This document shows positions 6,606-15,800 of a DNA stretch of 28,423 nucleotides, one piece after another; the stretch's first letter is position 1, and each line of letters starts with the position of its first letter. Location of the stretch: assembly GCA_964607915.1 (NCBI GenBank), contig CAZSMU010000033.1, forward strand, positions 1 to 28,423, written 5' to 3'. Under the pieces are notes generated by a model. That model was given only the letters and a program-made list of their open reading frames with translations, did not search any database and was not told where the DNA came from. The translations under genes were made by a program, and so were the position numbers. The stretch is from JADJPL01 sp964607915 (GTDB taxonomy: Bacteria > Bacteroidota > Bacteroidia > Chitinophagales > Saprospiraceae).

Positions 6606-7568
6606 ATGACGATCCAACCCTTAGACCACGTGCCCACCCGCGAGGATATCCTCGCGACGGCGGAGGCCATCCGCCCGCTCATCCACCGCACCCCGGTGTT
6701 GACCTGTGAGACCCTCAACCGCATGTCGGGGGCTTCTCTGTTCTTCAAGTGTGAAAACTTCCAAAAAATCGGGGCTTTCAAGATGAGGGGTGCGGCGAGT
6801 GCTGCGCTGCGCCTCACCGAGGAGCAGCGCAGGCGGGGTATAGCGACGCATTCCTCGGGTAACCATGCGCAGGCGGTTGCACGGGCTGCGCAGGTGTTGG
6901 GTATCCCTGCGTATATTGTCATGCCGGAAAATGCGCCGGAAATCAAGAAGAAAGCCACCGAGGGCTATGGGGCCCGGATCATTTTTTGTGCACCTACGCA
7001 AGCCGCTCGCGAAGAGGCCCTGGAGCGCGTGGTAGCGGATACCGGAGCTTGGTTCATCCATCCGTACAACGACTATAACGTCATTGCTGGCCAGGCCACT
7101 TCGGCGCTCGAGTTGATAGAAGATACTCCGGGTCTGGATGCCCTCATAGCACCCGTTGGCGGTGGGGGGCTCATGAGCGGTACGGCCCTCTCGACCCGCT
7201 ACTTTGCAGCGGATGCGCGGGTGTACGGTGCTGAGCCCGAGCGCGTCAACGATGCCTGGCGTTCTTTCCACAGCGGCCATATTGAAACGAATGCCAGCAC
7301 AGACACCATAGCGGACGGCCTCCGTACCAACCTGGGGGAAAAGACGTTTGCCATTCTTCGGGAACACCTGGAAGAGATATACACCGTTTCCGAAGAAGGT
7401 ATCCTGGAAGCGATGCACCTCATCTGGGAGCGGATGAAAATCATCATTGAGCCCTCCTGTGCGGTGCCTTTTGCTGCTGTGCTCGCGCATCCCGAAGTCT
7501 TTCGCGGCAAACGGATTGGGATTATCCTCACGGGTGGAAATGTGGATTTCAAAGAGGTGTGGAAATAA
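6606..7568 (+). CDS. Serine racemase / threonine ammonia-lyase-like PLP enzyme
   Basis: The product is 320 aa, a fold-type II PLP enzyme. It has the Schiff-base lysine in AFKMRGA (Lys59), the SSGNHAQ loop (83-89) that holds the substrate carboxylate, and the phosphate-binding tetraglycine loop GGGGL (185-189). Its length and the absence of a C-terminal ACT-like domain separate it from the large biosynthetic threonine deaminase (IlvA). Glu210 and Asp216, with the same six-residue spacing as the divalent-cation site known from mammalian serine racemase, and a serine in the SSGNH loop are retained. It may therefore interconvert L- and D-serine, deaminate serine/threonine, or both; sequence alone does not decide. 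It is cytoplasmic. No branched-chain amino-acid genes are adjacent. Its divergent neighbour is a periplasmic hydrolase of the penicillin-binding fold. Confidence 0.85.
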   Translation: MTIQPLDHVPTREDILATAEAIRPLIHRTPVLTCETLNRMSGASLFFKCENFQKIGAFKMRGAASAALRLTEEQRRRGIATHSSGNHAQAVARAAQVLGIPAYIVMPENAPEIKKKATEGYGARIIFCAPTQAAREEALERVVADTGAWFIHPYNDYNVIAGQATSALELIEDTPGLDALIAPVGGGGLMSGTALSTRYFAADARVYGAEPERVNDAWRSFHSGHIETNASTDTIADGLRTNLGEKTFAILREHLEEIYTVSEEGILEAMHLIWERMKIIIEPSCAVPFAAVLAHPEVFRGKRIGIILTGGNVDFKEVWK

Positions 7569-7599
7569 GAGCAGGGCTTCGACCTTGCGCAGCCTACAT

Positions 7600-7638
7600 A
7601 AAAAAAGCGGCGATGAACCAGTTGGTTATCGCCGCTTT
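7600..7638 (-). terminator. Intrinsic terminator of the beta-helix gene (possibly bidirectional)
   Basis: A perfect 11-bp stem, AAAGCGGCGAT (7604-7614) and ATCGCCGCTTT (7628-7638), encloses a 13-base loop. On the minus strand the stem is followed by a run of seven T (7606 to 7600). It lies 35 bases beyond the stop of the minus-strand beta-helix gene. On the plus strand only three T follow, so termination of the gene ending at 7568 would be weaker. Confidence 0.8.
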
Positions 7639-7672
7639 GGAAAGATCGTCGGATCTAAGCTGTTATGATTTG

Positions 7673-8695
7673 TTAATAGGCGGTTGTTGGCCGCATTGTG
7701 ATGGGTTTCTTATTTTTTTTGACTTCTTCTTGCTGTTGAGTGGGACCAGTGGAGTTGCCTCCAACATTATTACTGGTACCTACTGCCCCGGTATTGTTGT
7801 CGAACCGACAACCGCGCAACACGGGGTTGCAGGTGCCATTTTGCTCGCGGTGGTTATATACCGGACTACCCCTGACGACGGAGGCATTGCCGAGAAAGGT
7901 ACAGTTTTCGATAGTAGGACTGGCTTCTCCCGAGATGGCCTGGTTGAGGATACCGGCGCCGTAGTATGCCTGGTTGTCTTCGAAGTTGCAGTTTTTTATC
8001 AGCAGGTTGCAAACGCCGCTGCCGCCCTGGTTGTACACACCGCCGCCGTCCACTTTGGCGTCGTTTTTATAAAAATCGCAGTTCAGTACTTTAGTGCCAC
8101 TGCAGTCCCCGTTGCCGGCATTGTTGTAGAGGCCACCGCCATACAGGGCTTTGTTCGCTTTGAAAAAGCAGTTGGAGATGGTCACGGATGAGCTTCCACC
8201 CGTGGCGTCGTTGAAAAGGCCGCCACCACAGTTGGAAGGGGTGACTTCGCGGATGGGGTTGCTGGCGTTGCCGCCGGATATTTCGAAGCCGTCCAGAAGG
8301 GTACCCTCTGCGGCATTTCTGACTACGACTACGGTGAAGGAGTTGTCTTCTATGGTGCCGGGCAAGCCTATTTCGCCGGACAGTATCGTGCGGTTTACAG
8401 TGAAATCTCTTTGGGAGACGGATGTTTCCTTTCCCGAGAACCCACCCAGCACTTTGACGCCGGAGGGGATAACAAAAGAAGCGTTGCGGTCGTTTTGGCT
8501 GGGCACATATGTTCCGGAGGCTACCCAGACCTCATCCCCCATGCGAGCCTTTGAGAGGGCGAGTGGAAGGCTGCCGAGAGCGGATTGCCAGGAGCTGCCA
8601 TCGCCCATACCCCCATGGCGCACGAACAAGACTCTGGCCTGCAGGTTGAGAAGGGGTAGAAGAAGGACGAACGATAGTAGAAGTCTTTGTTTCAC
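7673..8695 (-). CDS. Secreted right-handed parallel beta-helix protein
   Basis: The product is 340 aa, starting at GTG (8695). An in-frame TAA lies shortly upstream and no ATG occurs between it and the signal peptide, so GTG is forced. A signal peptide spans residues 1-20. Residues 30-65 (GDGSSWQSAL ... VWVASGTYVP) match the N-terminal cap seen in DUF1565-like and polymorphic outer-membrane-type beta-helix proteins. From residue 157 five coils repeat every 29-31 residues with a glycine-rich turn: GGGLFND, GGGLYNN, GGGVYNQ, GAGILNQ, GSPVYNH. Each is followed by an xNCxF stretch. The C terminus ends in a lysine/glutamine-rich tail and PITMRPTTAY, without a recognisable type IX sorting domain. 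It may bind or cleave polysaccharide, or be a structural surface protein; no catalytic residues are identifiable. Confidence 0.75.
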   Translation of the reverse strand: MKQRLLLSFVLLLPLLNLQARVLFVRHGGMGDGSSWQSALGSLPLALSKARMGDEVWVASGTYVPSQNDRNASFVIPSGVKVLGGFSGKETSVSQRDFTVNRTILSGEIGLPGTIEDNSFTVVVVRNAAEGTLLDGFEISGGNASNPIREVTPSNCGGGLFNDATGGSSSVTISNCFFKANKALYGGGLYNNAGNGDCSGTKVLNCDFYKNDAKVDGGGVYNQGGSGVCNLLIKNCNFEDNQAYYGAGILNQAISGEASPTIENCTFLGNASVVRGSPVYNHREQNGTCNPVLRGCRFDNNTGAVGTSNNVGGNSTGPTQQQEEVKKNKKPITMRPTTAY

Positions 8696-8820
8696 ACGGA
8701 TAGTTTTTTGAGATTATACATTCTTTCATATTTTGTGGGGCAGGCTATATCCCGGCGAATACCGGGGGCAGGTCGCCCTGTTCATGAGATGGATTGGTTA
8801 TTCCTACTATTGAACCTATC

Positions 8821-8855
8821 AAAATGTGTTCCAAATTTATTTGCGACACATTTTT
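8821..8855 (+). promoter_or_regulatory. AT-rich inverted repeat, function unknown
   Basis: AAAATGTGT (8821-8829) and ACACATTTT (8846-8854) form a perfect 9-bp inverted repeat with a 16-base spacer, followed by one more T. It could be a regulator binding site or a weak stem; its low GC content argues against an efficient terminator. Confidence 0.25.
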
Positions 8856-9107
8856 AGATGGCTTACACGTGAAAACTCATGCAAGATAGAGAACTTTTTC
8901 GCTTTGACTATTCATTTGCAGGCTATCCGGGCGCGTAAAAACACTGTTTTATGCAAAGGATTTAGGGAAAGGTTGGTTTTGGGGTGATTTTGTGCAAAAC
9001 CAAAGAACAAATGGTGGGTTGAACGTATCCAGAGGTTTTTTTTTAAGGAAAAAGGTTGATTTGTGGTGGGAAACGGCATGTTTTAAGAGTGAGCGGGATA
9101 AAAAACC

Positions 9108-9115
9108 TAAATTTG
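9108..9115 (+). promoter_or_regulatory. -7 box TAAATTTG upstream of the secretion cassette
   Basis: TAAATTTG matches the TAnnTTTG consensus and lies 79 bases before the chosen ATG of the PorP/SprF-like gene. A T-rich stretch (TGTTTT, 9079-9084) sits near where a -33 element would be, but no exact TTG is present. Confidence 0.45.
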
Positions 9116-9194
9116 TGTGGTGTAATCGGGCGGGGAATAAAAAAAACGCTTAATTTTCGGGATAGTGCAACCTAAAAGAACCAAAAATATACCA

Positions 9195-10286
9195 ATGAGA
9201 GCCAATTATGCAATGAGTCGGGGTTTGACATGGCTCTTCGGAGCGGTGGCCTTGATAGTCGGGACAAGGGTATCTGCCCAGGATATCCATTTCACGCAGT
9301 TCTATGCGGCCCCCATGAACATAAGCCCTGCCCTGACAGGTATTTTTGCAGGGGAATCGCGTCTAATGACCAATTTCAGAAGCCAGTGGCATTCGGTTCC
9401 CGTGGATTTCAGAACGCTCACCCTCGCCGCCGAGATGAAGCTCATCAATCCCAATGCAAATCGGCGCTTCTTTTCGCTGGGCATGGATTTCAACTACGAC
9501 CAGGGCGGTGTTTCCCGGCTTAATTTCACTAATCTGAGCGTTACGGGAACCTATACCCAGCGCTTGTCAGACCAGTTTTACGCTACCTTTGGGGCACAGC
9601 TCGGCGCCGCACAGCGCCGTTTCCGCGACAACGGTCTGTTTTTCGATACGCAATACGACCCGGTCACCGGGGCCATGGATCCTTCCCTGCCCACCCAGGA
9701 AGACTTTTCCAATCGCCGCAACTTTTATATGGACCTCAATACCGGATTGAACCTGCGCTTCCAGACCCGCGTGGACAACCGACTGGTGGACAACCTGGAA
9801 AAACGTACAAAGATAGATGCCGGCGTAGGGATATACCATATGAATACTCCCCTTCAGAATTTCATAGAAGACGATATGGACGATATATCCCTGCCCATCC
9901 GATTTACGCCTTATGTGTTGGCTACCATTCAAATTTCTGATAATCTTGATATTGTATATAACACTATGTTGCAATTTCAGGGAACATACCGGCAGTGGCT
10001 CAATGGGGTGGGCGCCCGTCTGCACCTCAACCGGCAACCTGGCAAGCAGCTTTCCGTACAATTCGTGGGGAATTACCGCTCTTACGATTTTGCGGAAGCA
10101 CTTGCCCCCGCTATGGAAGTGTCTTACAACAACTGGCGGGTAGGCTTCAGCTACGATATCAATGTATCGGAATTCTCGGTAGCTACGCGCAATCGGAGCG
10201 GCCCCGAAGTGTTCATCCACTTTCTGATGGCGCGGGTGAAACGCAACCAAATGCTGCCGGAACTCAAAATTTGTCCGTTGATTTGA
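9195..10286 (+). CDS. PorP/SprF family type IX secretion membrane protein
   Basis: The product is 363 aa from the ATG at 9195. A GTG at 9165 lengthens it by ten charged residues and is less likely, because the signal peptide (to about residue 28, ending VSA) fits the ATG better. The mature protein begins QDIHFTQFYAAPMNISPALTG, here split as QDIHFTQFYAAP and NISPALTG. This is the hallmark opening of PorP/SprF proteins, which form an outer-membrane beta barrel. The rest alternates in amphipathic strands with repeated aromatic and glycine positions. In Flavobacterium johnsoniae, SprF is needed to secrete the adhesin SprB, a cargo with a type B C-terminal domain. Here the gene heads an operon that also encodes such a cargo, so a dedicated partner role is a strong inference. 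The gap to the next gene is 70 bases. Confidence 0.9.
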   Translation: MRANYAMSRGLTWLFGAVALIVGTRVSAQDIHFTQFYAAPMNISPALTGIFAGESRLMTNFRSQWHSVPVDFRTLTLAAEMKLINPNANRRFFSLGMDFNYDQGGVSRLNFTNLSVTGTYTQRLSDQFYATFGAQLGAAQRRFRDNGLFFDTQYDPVTGAMDPSLPTQEDFSNRRNFYMDLNTGLNLRFQTRVDNRLVDNLEKRTKIDAGVGIYHMNTPLQNFIEDDMDDISLPIRFTPYVLATIQISDNLDIVYNTMLQFQGTYRQWLNGVGARLHLNRQPGKQLSVQFVGNYRSYDFAEALAPAMEVSYNNWRVGFSYDINVSEFSVATRNRSGPEVFIHFLMARVKRNQMLPELKICPLI

Positions 10287-10356
10287 TTTGGGTCCCTTCG
10301 AACCCCCCCGCGATCAGGCCCCCGTTTATATCATACATAAAGTCCGTTTCTAAACC

Positions 10357-12834
10357 ATGAATAGGCAACTGATTTTTTTCATCAGTCTTTTTTTATTGGG
10401 GTTTTCTTTTGCGCTCAATGCACAGGTCATCCAATCCAAGCGGGCATGGCTAACTGCCGGGGACTCCTCTATGCAGAGAAAAGACTATTTCGCCGCGATG
10501 AAGTTCTATGAAGCCGCGTTGGAATACGATACCACTGCCGCACAGGTGTGGTTTAAGTATGCAGAGTGCGCCCGGCACTTCAATGCCAATAAGGCTGCAG
10601 AAAAAGGCTATGTAAAAGTCCTCGAGAAAGACGCCGCCCGATTTCCAGAGGCGCGCCTCTGGCTGGGCCAGATTCGACACCGCATGGGGTTTTATGCCCT
10701 GGCGAAAGCTGACTATACAGCGTATCTCGCCAACCCCGCCCCAGGTAGGAAAGAGTGGGAAGTATTTGCGCAAAAAAGTTTCGAGGAATGTGACCGCGCA
10801 GAGCACAGTACCCAATTCGCAAGCAAAGGCCTGATGGGGGCCCCCAACCCGTACCGCGCCGATTCCGTCATGAACGGCGAATACTCGGATTTTGCAGCGA
10901 CCTTCCAAGGCGATACCATTACCTATACGACTTTCTACCTGCAAAAAACGCCCCAAAGAGCGTCCAGACAGGAGGAGCGCCTTTCGCTGCGCATCCTGCG
11001 AAGGGCTGGTACCGGGGAACCTGTATTGCTCGGCGACAGCTTCAATATACCGGGTATCCACTATGCGTATTCTGCGTTCACACCCGATAACAGCGGGGTA
11101 TATTACGCAGTTTGCGAGCACCTCAATGCGTCTGATATGCGTTGCGACCTGTACTACAGGGAACGCATCCATGCAACAGAATGGGGCAGCCCTCTGCGCC
11201 TGGGTATCAACCTTCCGCAAACTACTTCCACGCAGCCTGCAGTGGGCGTGGACGCAAGCGGCAAGCAGTGGCTCTTTTTTGCGTCCGACCGCCCGGGCGG
11301 CAAACAGGGCCTCGATATTTGGGTAGGGCCCATTCTGGACAATGGCGATGTCAGCGAAGCACAAAACCTGACCGCCGTCAACAGCGATGGCGATGATCTC
11401 GCCCCCTTCTTCCATACGCCCGCCCAACAACTCTACTTCAGTACAGATGGACGCGTTGGATGGGGTGGCCTGGACGTATTTCAGTCTCAACTGAAGCCGG
11501 ATGGCTCCTGGGGCAAGGTCAAAGAGGCAGGCTCCCTCATCAATTCCAGCTATGATGAAGTGTTCTTCAGCCTCAATGCCGAAGGCGATAAGGCACTCTT
11601 CTCGTCCAATCGCGCAGGGTCAACCCCAATCCTAGCGGAAGATGGGGAAATCGTGTGCTGCTATGATATCTTCTTTGCCAATATTGACCTCGATGTAACC
11701 CTCAACGCCTTTACTTTTCAGCGCAAAGACAGCTCCAGCCTCGCCGGCTCGACCATCACCCTGTACGAAATCACGCCCGAGGGGGAACGCCCTGTCGAAT
11801 CAGTCGTAAACCCGGACAGCAATGTGTTTCACTTCAAATTAGCGCGGAACAAAAAATACCGCGTTACCGCCCAGCAGAAAAACTATTCGTCCGACGTGCA
11901 ATGGCTTGACCTGACAGACCTGGATCCCTGGGAAGATGAGTTGAGCGTCAACCTTTTCCAGGAAAATATGCAGGTCAGTCTCCAAATCCTCCTCTTCGAC
12001 GAGGCAGGCCATGTGCCTTTGACCAACGGACAAGTACAGTTGTTCGAAATCCAGGGTAAGGACACGGTGCGGGTTGGGGATATGATGAACAGCGTCTCCA
12101 ACGATTTTCTGTTCGAGGTTTCCGCAGATAAACCGTACCTCATCGTGAGCAATGCCGAGGGCTATGAATCCGAAACTGCCCAGTTTGAGGTCGGTTACGA
12201 CGATATCAAGCGCCTGGGTAGCCAAATCACCGTCGAACTGGAACTGGAGCGCGTAGATTTTAACCTGCCTATCTTACTGTATTTTGACAACAGCTCCCCT
12301 GACGGCAGGTCCATGTCTCCAGTGACTAAAACGGAGTACGCTTCGCTGAACAATGCCTATTATGCCCAAAAGAAATTGTACATAAACCGGTTCACCTCCG
12401 GGAAAAATCTGGAGGAAGTACTCAACCTGGAAGGTTTCTTCGAGCGCGAGGTACGCGACGAACTGAAAAAGCTCTATGAGTTCTCCGACCAGTTGCTTCA
12501 CTATCTGGGTAAGGGGAATTTTATCGAAATCGAGCTGAAAGGATACTCCAGCCCCCGGGCGGAAGCATCGTTCAACGAAATCCTCAGCCGCCGTCGAATC
12601 ATGTCTGTGGCGAATTTCTTCCGCACCTATAAAAAGGGCCAGTTCCTACCCTATCTGGAAAATGGCCAGTTTAAAATTACAGACAGGGCCTTTGGTGAAA
12701 CACAGGCCAAGGTCGGAGTACCCGACCGACTCGACGATGAGAATGGCTCCATCTATAGTTTCAGGGCGTCTTTAGAACGTCGGGTGGAAATTGTCAAAGT
12801 AAAGACGCTGATATCCAAACTACCAAAAAATTAA
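10357..12834 (+). CDS. PorE-like OmpA-family protein with TPR, PD40 propeller and regulatory-like domains
   Basis: The product is 825 aa. In order: a signal peptide (1-22, ending NAQ); TPR-like helical pairs (about 25-150) with the alanine/tyrosine pattern of tetratricopeptide repeats; a WD40/PD40-like beta propeller (about 170-445) with phrases such as FFASDRPGGKQGLDIW and LYFSTDGRVGWGGLDVF; beta-sandwich carboxypeptidase-regulatory-like segments (about 450-630); and a C-terminal OmpA-like peptidoglycan-binding domain. The last opens with ILLYFDNSSPDG and contains NEILSRRR near 740, corresponding to the NxxLSxxR motif of OmpA-like domains. This order matches PorE of the Porphyromonas type IX system, which binds peptidoglycan. 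The OmpA-like part carries a long insertion between its first strand and the NxxLSxxR helix. Its place between the barrel and the adhesin suggests that it anchors or stabilises this secretion unit. Confidence 0.8.
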   Translation: MNRQLIFFISLFLLGFSFALNAQVIQSKRAWLTAGDSSMQRKDYFAAMKFYEAALEYDTTAAQVWFKYAECARHFNANKAAEKGYVKVLEKDAARFPEARLWLGQIRHRMGFYALAKADYTAYLANPAPGRKEWEVFAQKSFEECDRAEHSTQFASKGLMGAPNPYRADSVMNGEYSDFAATFQGDTITYTTFYLQKTPQRASRQEERLSLRILRRAGTGEPVLLGDSFNIPGIHYAYSAFTPDNSGVYYAVCEHLNASDMRCDLYYRERIHATEWGSPLRLGINLPQTTSTQPAVGVDASGKQWLFFASDRPGGKQGLDIWVGPILDNGDVSEAQNLTAVNSDGDDLAPFFHTPAQQLYFSTDGRVGWGGLDVFQSQLKPDGSWGKVKEAGSLINSSYDEVFFSLNAEGDKALFSSNRAGSTPILAEDGEIVCCYDIFFANIDLDVTLNAFTFQRKDSSSLAGSTITLYEITPEGERPVESVVNPDSNVFHFKLARNKKYRVTAQQKNYSSDVQWLDLTDLDPWEDELSVNLFQENMQVSLQILLFDEAGHVPLTNGQVQLFEIQGKDTVRVGDMMNSVSNDFLFEVSADKPYLIVSNAEGYESETAQFEVGYDDIKRLGSQITVELELERVDFNLPILLYFDNSSPDGRSMSPVTKTEYASLNNAYYAQKKLYINRFTSGKNLEEVLNLEGFFEREVRDELKKLYEFSDQLLHYLGKGNFIEIELKGYSSPRAEASFNEILSRRRIMSVANFFRTYKKGQFLPYLENGQFKITDRAFGETQAKVGVPDRLDDENGSIYSFRASLERRVEIVKVKTLISKLPKN

Positions 12835-12844
12835 CGCATCGGTT

Positions 12845-15800
12845 ATGCAGAGTAATCTTCGAAAATGGGCCCCACGTATGCGCCGTATCCGCTTGTGGTG
12901 CATCCTGAGCATCCTCTCCGTACCGTTCACCGCTGAAGCAACCCACATTGTAGGGGGTGAAATGGGGTATAAATGCCTGGGAAACAATACATACGAAGTT
13001 ACCCTGCGCGTTTTCCGAGACTGTTACTACGGCTCCCAGCAGGCTCCGTTCGACGATCCAGCCTCCATAGGTATTTTCGATCATACCGGGAAATTGATAA
13101 AAAGCGTTTTTGTGTCCAGAATCGGGGACGATACGCTCACCAATACCATAGACCCGTGCATTATCAATAGCAAAAACGTTTGTGTACACACAACTACCTA
13201 CCGCACCATAGTCACCCTGGAACCCAACGACCAGGGATACCGTTTCGTCTATCAGCGTTGTTGCCGGAACGAGACCGTCCGAAATGTGGTTAAGCCCCTC
13301 GAAACAGGGGCTACCTTTGAAATATACCTCACCGGGGCAGCCATGGCGCGCTGTAACAACAGCCCGGTATTCCGCTCCTGGCCCCCTGTGTTCATCTGCC
13401 GCGACGAACCGTTCGTGTTCAACCATTCCTCCTACGATGAAGACGGCGATTCCCTCGTATATCGCTTGATTACCCCCATCCAGGGTGGCTCGTTCAGGGT
13501 GCCGCAACCCATCCCGCCGGACGGCCCTCCGTACGAACCCGTCGTCTGGAACAACCCTCCCGGCCAGGTCATCTATTCCGTGGAGAATATGATGGGCTTC
13601 GGCAAACCGCTCGTCATCCACCCAGTTACAGGTCGGATGGACGTGACCCCGGGAGCCTTGGGCCAGTACGTCATCGGTGTCTCCGTCCTGGAATACGACC
13701 GGGTCACTAAAGCACTGCTGTCCGAAACAAAACGCGACTTTCAATACAACGTCATTGACTGTGCCCGGGTCACCGCAGCTATCTTCGCCCCCAGCGTGCA
13801 ATGCGACAACCTCACGGTCATTTTTGATAACCAAAGCCGCAATGGATTGGTCTCCAATGCCTTTGAATGGACGTTTAAAGGGCGGGGGCTAAATGCGGCT
13901 TCATCAGAAAAAAATCCGGTCTTCACCTTTCCCGATACGGGCCGCTATGTGGCTACCCTGATTGCAGAGCCAGGTACGCTCTGTGCCGATACTACGAGCC
14001 ATGAAATCTACCTGCAAGCCAACTCCCTCAGAGTAGATTTCAGGAGCGATGTCATAGACTGCTTCGGCAGCACTTTCATCACGCTTCGAGACCGTTCCGT
14101 GGATTTGGTATCCCCGGTGGTACAGTGGTTTTGGGAACTTCGCCTCAACAATGGACGGATTTTTACCTCTAGTGCGCAATCGCCTGTTTTTGAGGTACCT
14201 ACCGGATCTACCGGAACCATACGATTGACCGCGACCTCGAAGAATGGCTGCGTACAGACGCAGGAAAAGGCAATCACAACCGGACTGAACAAGCCCTCCG
14301 GATACATCACTTCAACCCGTATAGAGGCTTGTATCGGCCAGAGGATAGGCCTTAACCCGGAAACGCCGGCCAGTACCCCCTATCGCTACCGCTGGGCATC
14401 TACTTCGGACCTGACGGATACAGCGGCCGTGAACCCCTCGGTAGTAGTGACCGGGAACGCTGTTTACACGGTCACCGTGACGCCAATCAACGGACTTTGC
14501 GATACGGTGATACAGGTAGAGGTGGCCGCAGTGGCCCAAACGCCCGCTGCATTTAATGCCGTACTGCAGTGCGACGGCCTGGGAGTTGCGTTCACGAATA
14601 CAACCCCGGGCAACAGCGCCGGGCGCTGGGTGATCGAGCGTGGCACAGGACAGTTGCTGGATACCCTGGCGTCTTCGTTCGTGTATCCCTTCCCCGGGCC
14701 CGGCGAATATCCTGTTACGTTGATTACGGTAAATGAATGCCCAGATACCTTGACCAAAACTATCCAGGTGTTGGGCGATTTCATAGAGCCAGCTTTTACC
14801 TATGCGTTGACGGGATGCTCCGACTCGGAAAACCGGGTGCGCTTCACCGACACCAGCAAAAATTTATTCGGAGATACCAACTTCCGGGAGTGGGTATTGA
14901 GCGACGGACAGCGCTCTTCCTCCAGTACGCCGGAATTCATTTTTAAAGATGGGGTAGATTCCGTAACCGTACAATTCACAATAGGGGGCGCCAAAGGTTG
15001 CAAAGAAACCCTGACCCGCCGAATTCATGTGAGATTCACGGATTTCTCTAAAGTTGGCCCGCCGGTCAATGTCTTGCTGGTTTGTGCCGATGTTCCCACG
15101 CGGCTGAACCCGAACGGGAGTACTTCCTATCGCTACCAATGGACCCCGTCCACGGGCTTGAGTGCCTCCAATGTACCCAACCCCTCCGTGCGTGCGCTCA
15201 AGGATACCCGTTACGAGGTACGCATCTCCGATAGTACCGGGGTCTGCGACACCTTGGTCTCCCTATGGGTCAAAGTGGCAAATTTCCGCTCGCAAACCCC
15301 ACCGGATACTATCGTGGTATGCCCGGATGTGCCTACCCCTCTCCACCCCCGGGGCGATAGCCTCTACCGCTTCTCCTGGTCGCCGGCTATCGGTTTGAGT
15401 GCTACGGACGTGCCCAACCCAATAGTCACCACTAAAGTATCCCAGACCTATCGGCTGCGCATCAGCGATCCTTTATACCAGTGCGATACGGTGGTGACCG
15501 TTGTGGTAAAGGTAGCCGATTTCGTAGGGGTTGGCCCTTCCTCTGAATTGCTGGTCTGCGCCAATACACCTACTCCCCTGAACCCGAACGGCAGTAGTTT
15601 ATACCTCTATTCGTGGAGCCCGGCGACGGGCTTGAGCTCCACTACAGCACCCAATCCTGTTGTCACCACCAACTCGGGGGGAACCTATTTCGTGCGCATC
15701 GTGGATCCAAAAGACAACTGCGGTACCCTGTTGAGCGTTACGCTGAACCTGGTCAATTTCAGGCCGGTTTCCCCTTCGTCCAGGGTATTGGTATGCCCTG

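Larger units (their letters stand above)
8696..9194. other. Long AT-rich intergenic region upstream of the secretion cassette
   Basis: About 500 bases between the divergent beta-helix gene and the PorP/SprF-like gene hold no recognisable coding frame. Visible features are a small CCCGG/CCGGG hairpin near 8751-8766, a 9-bp inverted repeat at 8821-8854, and a -7 box at 9108-9115. The length and low GC relative to the flanking genes suit a regulatory region for the operon. Confidence 0.5.

Noticed and set aside
6621..7490. 289-aa minus-strand open frame in the serine racemase-like gene
   Set aside because: It is antisense to a strongly conserved PLP enzyme frame with no features of its own.
9165..9194. 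GTG start ten codons upstream in the PorP/SprF-like gene
   Set aside because: The added residues are charged and would displace the signal peptide; the ATG at 9195 gives a normal one.
10450..11490. 346-aa minus-strand open frame inside the PorE-like gene
   Set aside because: It is antisense to a frame with a signal peptide and recognised domains; the translated product is cysteine- and histidine-scattered with no fold pattern.
12794..13834. 346-aa minus-strand open frame at the adhesin start
   Set aside because: It is the shadow of the adhesin N-terminal module and crosses the upstream gene's stop.
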